This document shows positions 1 through 5,474 of a stretch of DNA of 5,474 nucleotides, one piece after another. The position numbers were made by a program, and so were the translations under genes. This DNA is from an uncultured Helicobacteraceae bacterium (GTDB taxonomy: Bacteria; Campylobacterota; Campylobacteria; Campylobacterales; Sulfurimonadaceae), in the NCBI GenBank assembly GCA_903903705.1, contig CAIUZU010000030.1, forward strand, positions 1 to 5,474, given 5' to 3'. The notes beneath the pieces are model-generated. The model had not been told where the DNA came from, searched no databases, and saw nothing but the letters and a program-made list of their open reading frames with translations. Within the stretch, counting starts at the first letter, position 1. Each line of letters starts with the position of its first letter.

Positions 1-77
1 ACATTTTTATAACTAATTTAAGCTTTATATAGGTAGTATTTAGAAAGTAAGAATTCATAAAACTTGCAAAATAACGG

Positions 78-94
78 TTTCTTTCAAAAAGAAA
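78..94. repeat. Inverted repeat across the -35 region (possible operator)
   Basis: The perfect palindrome TTTCTTT-CAA-AAAGAAA has 7-base arms around a 3-base centre. One flanking G:T wobble (77/95) and one G:C pair (76/96) extend it slightly. It overlaps the proposed -35 element, which is where a repressor or redox-responsive regulator could bind. I do not recognise it as a known family's box. An AT-only palindrome of this size could also be chance. Confidence 0.3.
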
Positions 95-111
95 TCAATT
101 TAGGTTATAAA
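83..111 (+). promoter_or_regulatory. Candidate sigma-70-type promoter of the three-gene operon
   Basis: A TATAAA hexamer at 106-111 could be a -10 element. TTCAAA at 83-88, separated by exactly 17 bases, matches four of six positions of TTGACA. Transcription would start near 118, leaving a leader of about 30 bases before the ATG at 149. It is the best-spaced pair I see in the 148-base leader, but the region is so AT-rich that such matches arise easily. No clear activator or FNR-type site accompanies it. The rest of the leader (1-82) shows no gene on either strand. Confidence 0.4.
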
Positions 112-148
112 TCTTAAAATTTGTCTATAAGGGCTAGAAGGAGAGTAT

Positions 149-787
149 ATGCAATTAGGCTTCCTAGTTGATTTGCATCTGTGCATGGGATGTAAAGGGT
201 GTGAAATCGCATGTAAAGTGGAAAATGAAGTTCCGCTGAGTACGTGGAGACTTCGTGTAAAATATGTGGATGTAGGAACTTTTCCTGAAACGAAAAGAAC
301 ATTTACACCGCTTAGATGTAATCATTGTGAGAATGCGCCATGTGAGAGAATCTGTCCGGTTAGTGCGCTACACTATTTAGAAAACGGTATCGTAAATATT
401 GATAAAGAGCGCTGTATCGGCTGTGCAGGTTGTGTAATGGCATGTCCGTATGGAGCTATCTATATAGATCCTCAAACACAAACTGCCGACAAATGTACAT
501 ATTGTGCTCATAGAGTTGCTTCGAGCATGATGCCTGCATGTGTAGTCGCATGTCCTGTTCAAGCAAATATTTTTGGAGATTTGGAAGATCCAACTTCAAA
601 TATTTCTAAATATATTCAAGTACATCAAGGTGGTGTTCAAGTGCGTAAACCGGAAAAAGGTACAAATCCTCACCACTACTATGTAGGCGGCGGAAATGTT
701 ACTCTTAACCCTCTTGCATCTCATAGAGTAAACGGTCACTCACTCTTTAATAACATTACAACACTTCCAATAGGAGGAAAACACTAA
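149..787 (+). CDS. Four-cluster [4Fe-4S] ferredoxin-like electron-transfer subunit (PsrB/TtrB/DmsB-type)
   Basis: This 212-residue protein is the electron-wire subunit of a CISM-class oxidoreductase, passing electrons between the catalytic subunit and the membrane anchor. All sixteen cluster cysteines expected for four [4Fe-4S] centres are visible: C12/15/18/22, C57/60/65/69, C89/92/95/99 and C116/119/131/135. The last group has the CX2CX11CX3C spacing typical of DmsB/PsrB relatives. No cysteine is replaced, so no cluster appears lost or converted. There is no signal peptide, so the protein probably crosses the membrane bound to the Tat-exported large subunit, as known for this family. The tail after residue about 150 lacks cysteines and has a KPEKGTNPHHYYV segment of the kind seen at the C-terminus of relatives. 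AAGGAG at 138-143, five bases before the ATG, fixes the start. The stop overlaps the next start by one base. The family assignment is firm, but the specific enzyme (psrB, ttrB, srdB or soeB) is not. Confidence 0.93.
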   Translation: MQLGFLVDLHLCMGCKGCEIACKVENEVPLSTWRLRVKYVDVGTFPETKRTFTPLRCNHCENAPCERICPVSALHYLENGIVNIDKERCIGCAGCVMACPYGAIYIDPQTQTADKCTYCAHRVASSMMPACVVACPVQANIFGDLEDPTSNISKYIQVHQGGVQVRKPEKGTNPHHYYVGGGNVTLNPLASHRVNGHSLFNNITTLPIGGKH

Positions 788-1686
788 TGGCACATGAAAT
801 ATTGGCAGCGACAAATGCTGTAGTTACACTGGATGTAGCACTCCCTGGAATAATATGGCCTTGGCTTGTTACGGTTAACATGTGGGCAAAGAGTATCGGT
901 ACAGGTGTTATTTTCATGCTTTTTATGCTTGTTAGAATGCATCCAAATGAAGCAGCAAAATTAAGACTTCCAACGGCAATAGTCGCATTTGTTTTTATAA
1001 ATATATTCTTGCTATTTACGCTTGCGGATTTGCACCAGCCGTTTAGAATGTGGCACATATTTGTGCACTCTAATTGGACTTCGTCTATTACAGTCGGTGC
1101 ATGGATGGCGACTATTTTCTTAGGGTTGCTATCACTTCTTGCACTGTTGGCATATAAAAAAGAGGATATAAAGTTTGATAAAGTACTGCTTTGGACTACG
1201 ATTTTAGCAATTCCTGTAACACTTTACACTGCTGGTTTGATGGCACAGTGTACAGCTCGTGAACTATGGCAGATGCCGACAGAATCTGCACAGATGATTT
1301 TAGCTGCACTTCTCTCAGGTTCTGCATTTATGATTCTGATGGGCGGAAGCAAACTCAGCGAGGAAGCAAAAAATTCTTTAGGCGTTGTTCTTGGACTAAG
1401 TGCATTGATGGCGTTTATTATCTACATGTCAGAATATATCTTTGGTCCGATGAAAGCCGAAGAGGTTGCTGCAGTTCTTGATTATGTTAAGGGTGATGGA
1501 CCATATACGGTTATGTTCTGGATTGGTCAATGGATGACTTACTTATTGCCGATGTTGCTTATAGTATTAAGCAGAGCGAGTAAAAGTGAGAGTATTTTAA
1601 AACTAGCAGCAATTCTAGCGTTAGTAGGTTTGGCTATAGTTAAACATGTATGGCTAATGATTCCACAATTATTACCAATGAGTTAG
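787..1686 (+). CDS. NrfD/PsrC-family integral membrane quinone-interacting subunit
   Basis: This 299-residue hydrophobic protein is the likely membrane anchor and quinone-reactive subunit of the complex. About eight membrane segments can be drawn, near residues 24-50, 60-80, 98-122, 134-154, 168-187, 196-217, 238-262 and 269-290. NrfD-family features are present: a loop with D81-L-H-Q-P then R87-M-W, followed by S-S-I-T-V-G-A-W (99-106), and Y-T-A-G (147-150) followed by A-R-E-L-W (157-161). There is no histidine pattern suggesting a haem b anchor, so the electron path is presumably quinone to iron-sulfur directly. Translation is coupled to the upstream gene through TAATG at 785-789, with AGGAGG at 772-777 as ribosome site. 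The catalytic gene follows after only 12 bases. PsrC, TtrC, SrdC, SoeC and NrfD all belong to this superfamily, so the sequence alone does not name the substrate or the direction of electron flow. Confidence 0.9.
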   Translation: MAHEILAATNAVVTLDVALPGIIWPWLVTVNMWAKSIGTGVIFMLFMLVRMHPNEAAKLRLPTAIVAFVFINIFLLFTLADLHQPFRMWHIFVHSNWTSSITVGAWMATIFLGLLSLLALLAYKKEDIKFDKVLLWTTILAIPVTLYTAGLMAQCTARELWQMPTESAQMILAALLSGSAFMILMGGSKLSEEAKNSLGVVLGLSALMAFIIYMSEYIFGPMKAEEVAAVLDYVKGDGPYTVMFWIGQWMTYLLPMLLIVLSRASKSESILKLAAILALVGLAIVKHVWLMIPQLLPMS

Positions 1687-1698
1687 GGAGAAAATTGA

Positions 1699-4600
1699 AT
1701 GTATTTAGAAAGTAGAAGAACATTTTTAAAAGGCGCTGCATTTACTGTTGCAGGTGCTACCATCGCAAAGGGTGTGTTTACATCTGATGCTATCGCTGAT
1801 TCTGTTAAAGATAGCAAGTTTACAAACACTCCGGGTTCTTTATCCTTTTACCCTCCTATGAGCGAGTGGAATGATTTTAAAGAGTTAGACGGCAATGATT
1901 GGAAAAGAGGCGGTATAGATCGACATGGTGTAAGAAGCGAATCAAACCCTAAGGGTATTGAAGTAAATGATTATGCTATTGTGGCAACTGCATGTTCAAA
2001 TTGTGAAGCTTCTTGTGGTTTGACTGCATGGATTGATAAAAAAACTTTTACAATTAAGAAGTATATGGGTAACCCTTTCCATCCGGCTAGTCGCGGACGC
2101 AACTGTGCAAAAGGATACGCTGCACAGTCACAAATGTATGATCCTGACCGTATAGCGTTTCCACTCAAACGTGCTCCGGGTTCTGCTAGAGGAGAGGGTA
2201 AGTGGATTCGTACTACATGGGATGAGGCAATGACAACCATCGGTAATAAGATGGCTCAGACTATAGAAAAAGGCGATGAGATATCTAAAAAATCAGTGAT
2301 GTTCCATGTCGGAAGACCAAATGAAAATGGTTTTGTTCCGGCTATTTGGCACACGTTAGGTTTGGATTCTTACAATTCGCATACTAATATCTGTTCATCT
2401 AACGGTCGTACTCCTACGATTCATTTTGCAAACGATGATAGAACTTCACCTGACTGGGCGAATGCTAAGCTGATTTTCTTAAACTCATCTCATGCTGCCG
2501 ATGCAGGACACTACTTCGCTCAATCAGCGGCATTTATAGCAGATGCAAGAGCAAAGGGTGCAAAACTGGTTGTTATGGATCCTCGTCTTTCAAACTCTGC
2601 CGGTATGGCAGATCTCTGGATAGCTGCATGGCCGGGAACTGAACCTGCTATCTATCTATATTTAACACAAAGAATTTTGAGTGAAAATAAGGTCGATAAA
2701 GCATTTGTTAAGAAGTGGATAAACTGGGAAGTATTTTTAGATAATAGAAAATATTTAGAGTTTTTGGTAAGCAAAGGCTACATTTCTAAGCTTCCTGCAG
2801 GGGATGATTTTGACACGTTCTTAAATGTCCTAAAAGAGCTTTATGCTCCATATACACTTGACTATGCCGTTAAAGAGACACATGTTCCTGCATATAAACT
2901 TGAAGCTCTTTATGATATGTTTATCTGGGCTGGTGAGTCAATATCTACATATTTCTGGAGAGCATCGGCTGCAGGAAACCGTGGTGGATGGATGGGTGGT
3001 CGTACAGGCTACTTCGCACTTGCTCTTCGTGGCGCAATCGGACCTGAGGGTGGAACATTTTTCCATCACTGGCATGTTATCTCAGTATCTGGTAAAGGCG
3101 GAAGCTCAACCGTAGGTCAAGGTATGCGCGGAGAGAATATTCCAAAAGTGGATGTTTACAATGAACTTACATATCCGCCGGAATGGCCTTTATCAAACTA
3201 TGAGATGTCATATCTTCTGCCGCATCTTCTAACTGACACTGAATGGCAGGAAAAATGGATAGCAAAAGGACTTAAAGTTCCTCAGAAACTCTCTGTTTAC
3301 ATTCCTCGTATGTATAATCCCGTATGGATTAATCCTGATGGATTTAGATGGATAGACGTTCTTAAAGATGAGTCAAAAATGGAGCTTACGATGAATCTCT
3401 CTCCAGTGTGGAGTGAGACAAATTGGTATATGGATTATGTATTACCGGTTGGGCTTGCAGGTGAGAGACATGACCAACACTCCGAGGCTACAATGCCGGC
3501 TCGCTGGACATCTTTCCGTCAACCGGTTTTAAGAGTTGCTCTTGAAAAAGCAGGATGGAAAGCTAAAAATCCTGCTCGTGCTACGCTTGAAGCGCACATC
3601 AAAGCAGGTCTGGGTGAAGTCTGGGAAGATAATGAATTCTGGTTTGAGTTATGTGTAAATTACATAGATCCAACCGGAAAACTCGGTATCAAAAAGATGT
3701 GGGAATCTAAGAAAAATCCGGGTAAACCTGTAACCATTGCAGAGTGGTATGATGCGGCATTCGGTGATAATTTACCAAATCTTAAAGCAACTGCAACTAC
3801 GGACGACAGATATAAAAATGCAGAATACCCTGTGTATGAGTATTTAAGAGATTATGGCGCATGGATGGAAGAGAACAAGATTTATTCTCCACAAGAACGT
3901 TTAATAAAAGACGACGGTGAAAATTATATCTCTCACGGTCACAAATATGATAAAAAGCATGTTCATATCGACAAAAGAACGGGTGTTATGACGGCTGAAC
4001 ATAATGGTAAAAAAGAGGCTATGGGTATTGAGATAGACGGCAAGAAAATGGAAGGTTTTGCTACACTTGATAAAAAACTTGACTTCTTCTGTGAGTGGAT
4101 GGCAGATGACTGGAAATGGCCTGAATATGCTATTCCATTCTATCCAAGAAATGATAAAGAGAAAAAAGAGATGGTACATATTGTGTCACATGTAAACCAC
4201 TCTTTTATGAGTGAGAAAAACTCGTATGCATTAAATACTGTTTTCCGTTTGCCTTACAATATACATACTCGTTCAGCAAACTCAAAACATTTGATGGAGA
4301 TTTCTCAAAATCATGACCCGATTTGGATATCGACTGCGGATGCAAAAAGACAAGGATTTAAACGTGGAGATGCTATTCGTGTTAAAATCGTGGATAGTTT
4401 AACAGGTTTAGAGTCAGGTCACTTTGTCGCAATGGCAGTACCGACGGAGGGTGTGCTTCCGGGAACACTTGCATGTTCGCATCACGGCGGTCGTTGGAAA
4501 TTAACTAACTCCGTAACTATCCCAAATGGCGTGAGTGACGGCAAAGTAGATCCAAAACCGATGCCAAGAAATATAAATGATCCTAAATTTATTGCTCATC

Positions 4601-5091
4601 CTGTAGAGAATGTCGGTAAAGATGGAGCACAGATCAAGATTGAAGATTACAGCGGAAAAGCAGGAATCAACAGTTTTGGTGTTCCAACAGCTGAAGTGCA
4701 GATGGACGGCAAAGTCGGTAAACTCAAATATATAGAGGGTATCAAACCGTTTAAAGCTGAGAGATTTGCCAACTACAACAGAGACAGCGGAAATATTTGG
4801 TGGGATGGACTTAGCGGTTCATGGCAAAATGCCGTGGCAGCTCCGCATCCAGATCCGATTTCAGGTATGCACTGCTGGCATCAAAAAGTTATTTTAGAGC
4901 CTGCACAAGCCGGCGATAAGATAGGTGATATCTATGTAAACTATGACAATAACTTTAAAGTTTACAAAGGATGGAGAGATCAGCTGACACGCGGTTTGGA
5001 TGAAAACTCTACCATTCGTCGTCCTATACATGTGAAGCGCCCATGGGTGCCTCTATCTCGCAAAGCGTATGATGTTAAAATAAGTAAGTAG
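1699..5091 (+). CDS. Tat-exported molybdopterin oxidoreductase catalytic subunit, substrate unassigned (DMSO reductase superfamily)
   Basis: This 1130-residue protein is the catalytic subunit of the complex and should bind bis-MGD with Mo (or W) and one [4Fe-4S] cluster. The N-terminus carries a twin-arginine signal (SRRTFLK, 5-11), a hydrophobic stretch to about 27 and A-I-A (31-33) as a likely cleavage site, so it acts in the periplasm. Cluster cysteines are C99, C102, C106 and C136 (CX2CX3CX29C), followed by K138, where relatives have the electron-transfer lysine. C232 in N-I-C-S-S-N-G is the probable metal ligand. The catalytic MopB domain runs to about 615, including W-Y-M-D-Y-V-L-P (576-583). 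The dinucleotide-binding C-terminal domain begins near 826. Between them lies a long, charged, aromatic-rich segment. At 1130 residues it is far longer than PsrA/PhsA (about 760) and somewhat longer than typical TtrA or SoeA. C-terminal ACSHHGGRW (925-933) and GMHCWHQKV (1056-1064) recall SoeA/PadB-like proteins from memory. GGGAG at 1686-1690 supports the start. Polysulfide, thiosulfate, tetrathionate, sulfite, selenate or arsenate are all possible substrates. Confidence 0.92.
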   Translation: MYLESRRTFLKGAAFTVAGATIAKGVFTSDAIADSVKDSKFTNTPGSLSFYPPMSEWNDFKELDGNDWKRGGIDRHGVRSESNPKGIEVNDYAIVATACSNCEASCGLTAWIDKKTFTIKKYMGNPFHPASRGRNCAKGYAAQSQMYDPDRIAFPLKRAPGSARGEGKWIRTTWDEAMTTIGNKMAQTIEKGDEISKKSVMFHVGRPNENGFVPAIWHTLGLDSYNSHTNICSSNGRTPTIHFANDDRTSPDWANAKLIFLNSSHAADAGHYFAQSAAFIADARAKGAKLVVMDPRLSNSAGMADLWIAAWPGTEPAIYLYLTQRILSENKVDKAFVKKWINWEVFLDNRKYLEFLVSKGYISKLPAGDDFDTFLNVLKELYAPYTLDYAVKETHVPAYKLEALYDMFIWAGESISTYFWRASAAGNRGGWMGGRTGYFALALRGAIGPEGGTFFHHWHVISVSGKGGSSTVGQGMRGENIPKVDVYNELTYPPEWPLSNYEMSYLLPHLLTDTEWQEKWIAKGLKVPQKLSVYIPRMYNPVWINPDGFRWIDVLKDESKMELTMNLSPVWSETNWYMDYVLPVGLAGERHDQHSEATMPARWTSFRQPVLRVALEKAGWKAKNPARATLEAHIKAGLGEVWEDNEFWFELCVNYIDPTGKLGIKKMWESKKNPGKPVTIAEWYDAAFGDNLPNLKATATTDDRYKNAEYPVYEYLRDYGAWMEENKIYSPQERLIKDDGENYISHGHKYDKKHVHIDKRTGVMTAEHNGKKEAMGIEIDGKKMEGFATLDKKLDFFCEWMADDWKWPEYAIPFYPRNDKEKKEMVHIVSHVNHSFMSEKNSYALNTVFRLPYNIHTRSANSKHLMEISQNHDPIWISTADAKRQGFKRGDAIRVKIVDSLTGLESGHFVAMAVPTEGVLPGTLACSHHGGRWKLTNSVTIPNGVSDGKVDPKPMPRNINDPKFIAHPVENVGKDGAQIKIEDYSGKAGINSFGVPTAEVQMDGKVGKLKYIEGIKPFKAERFANYNRDSGNIWWDGLSGSWQNAVAAPHPDPISGMHCWHQKVILEPAQAGDKIGDIYVNYDNNFKVYKGWRDQLTRGLDENSTIRRPIHVKRPWVPLSRKAYDVKISK

Positions 5092-5099
5092 ATTAACTA

Positions 5100-5122
5100 G
5101 ACATACGGGTATCCCGTATGTC
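5100..5122. terminator. Hairpin between convergent genes, probable bidirectional terminator
   Basis: GACATACGGG and CCCGTATGTC form a perfect 10-base-pair stem around a TAT loop. It starts 8 bases after the stop of the catalytic gene and ends 11 bases before the stop codon of the convergent minus-strand gene, the usual place for a shared terminator. Neither side has a strong run of T: on the + strand the stem is followed by GGTCGGTGTTATTA, on the minus strand by the moderately T-rich TAGTTAATCTACTTACTTA. Termination may therefore be better for the minus-strand gene, or the stem may mainly stabilise the 3' ends. Confidence 0.65.
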
Positions 5123-5133
5123 GGTCGGTGTTA

Positions 5134-5474
5134 TTAAAGAGTTGCCCACCACATTTTAATCCACAATCCAAAAGTAGTTGTATAGCCCACATCGCTAAAA
5201 ATCTCATTTCCATCTTTATCAAAGATAATAGTTGTTGGAAAAACAGTTACATTATATTTGTGAGCAAGAATGCCATTCGTGTCATTAATGACTTTAAAAT
5301 GCAGATCTCTACTCTTTAGATACTCCGATATTCTCTCATCATTTCCAGAGTTTAAAGCAACAGATAAAACATTGAAGTTTTTTGATATCTTCTCTATATT
5401 TTGTGATTGAACTTTGCATAGCGGACACCATGTTCCCCAAAAGTAGATCATTATCGGCTCATTTTTTGGCAATG
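5134..5474 (-). CDS. Thioredoxin-fold protein disulfide oxidoreductase, TlpA/ScsD/DsbE-like (N-terminus beyond window)
   Basis: The visible 112 residues form most of a thioredoxin domain. Counting from the Leu encoded by TTG at 5470-5472, F-W-G-T-W-C-P-L-C-K (11-20) holds the redox-active CPLC pair, V-F-P-T (77-80) supplies the conserved cis-proline, and F-D-K-D-G (84-88) follows as in TlpA/ResA relatives. The C-terminal V-G-Y-T-T-T-F-G-L-W (95-104) and the W-W-A-T-L ending resemble ScsD-like proteins known from memory. Such proteins are usually anchored in the inner membrane by an N-terminal helix and act on periplasmic disulfides, for example in cytochrome c maturation or metal-stress defence. 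Here the anchor would lie beyond position 5474. The reading frame is open to the window edge and no ribosome site can be seen, so the TTG is probably an internal Leu codon. The gene converges on the oxidoreductase operon and is not part of it. Confidence 0.85.
   Translation of the reverse strand, partial: LPKNEPIMIYFWGTWCPLCKVQSQNIEKISKNFNVLSVALNSGNDERISEYLKSRDLHFKVINDTNGILAHKYNVTVFPTTIIFDKDGNEIFSDVGYTTTFGLWIKMWWATL

Noticed and set aside
9..22. Half-matching FNR/CRP-like site (TAAC-N4-TTAA type) in the leader.
   Set aside because: One arm is degenerate, the region is almost entirely A and T, and it lies far upstream of the proposed promoter.
36..49. Fourteen bases (GTATTTAGAAAGTA) in the leader that recur at 1701-1714 at the start of the catalytic gene.
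   Set aside because: The match is short and AT-rich, so chance is plausible in a window of this composition. The leader copy is not part of an open frame resembling the Tat signal, so a gene remnant is not supported.
3901..4179. A 92-codon open frame on the minus strand, opposite the catalytic gene.
   Set aside because: It lies wholly within a well-supported gene, has no recognisable domain or ribosome site, and is of the length expected by chance opposite an AT-rich coding sequence.
1699..5091. Assigning a specific name such as psrA, ttrA, srdA, arrA or soeA.
   Set aside because: Size, Tat signal, gene order and C-terminal motifs point to different families, and no single diagnostic residue seen here settles it.
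5128..5319. A 63-codon + strand open frame after the hairpin.
   Set aside because: It is antisense to the thioredoxin-like gene, whose CPLC and cis-proline motifs are clear. The frame has no ribosome site and no recognisable protein features.
5470..5472. TTG as a start codon for the minus-strand thioredoxin-like gene.
   Set aside because: The thioredoxin active site would begin only about 15 residues later, leaving no room for the usual first strand and membrane anchor. The frame is open to the window edge and no ribosome site is visible.

Overview
This AT-rich window looks like chromosome from a Campylobacterota (epsilonproteobacterial) sulfur or anaerobic respirer of the Sulfurimonas/Sulfurovum/Sulfurospirillum kind. 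That placement is inferred from base composition, purine-rich Shine-Dalgarno sites and the general look of the proteins. No marker gene in the window proves it.

Layout: positions 1-148 are an AT-rich leader with a plausible sigma-70-type promoter (about 83-111) and a 17-bp inverted repeat across its -35 region. A tight three-gene operon on the + strand follows: a four-cluster ferredoxin-like subunit (149-787), an NrfD/PsrC-type membrane subunit (787-1686, sharing one base with the first gene in TAATG), and a very large Tat-exported molybdopterin catalytic subunit (1699-5091). A near-perfect hairpin (5100-5122) lies between this operon and a convergent minus-strand gene (5134 to beyond the window end), which encodes a thioredoxin-fold disulfide oxidoreductase of the TlpA/ScsD/DsbE type. 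Its N-terminus is cut off.

Together the three operon genes encode a membrane-bound, quinone-linked complex of the complex iron-sulfur molybdoenzyme (CISM) class. The catalytic subunit (bis-MGD cofactor plus one 4Fe-4S cluster) would sit in the periplasm. Electrons would pass along the four clusters of the small subunit to or from quinone at the NrfD-type anchor. The B-C-A gene order matches that known for ttrBCA (tetrathionate reductase) and srdBCA (selenate reductase), whereas psr/phs and soe operons usually run A-B-C. The catalytic subunit's C-terminal motifs recall SoeA/PadB-like proteins, but those named enzymes are not standard Tat-exported periplasmic reductases. The substrate therefore cannot be assigned: sulfur compounds (polysulfide, thiosulfate, tetrathionate, sulfite) are the most likely, with selenate or arsenate possible. 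This unassigned oxidoreductase is the most interesting item here. I saw no mobile element, CRISPR array, RNA gene or clearly new type of system.
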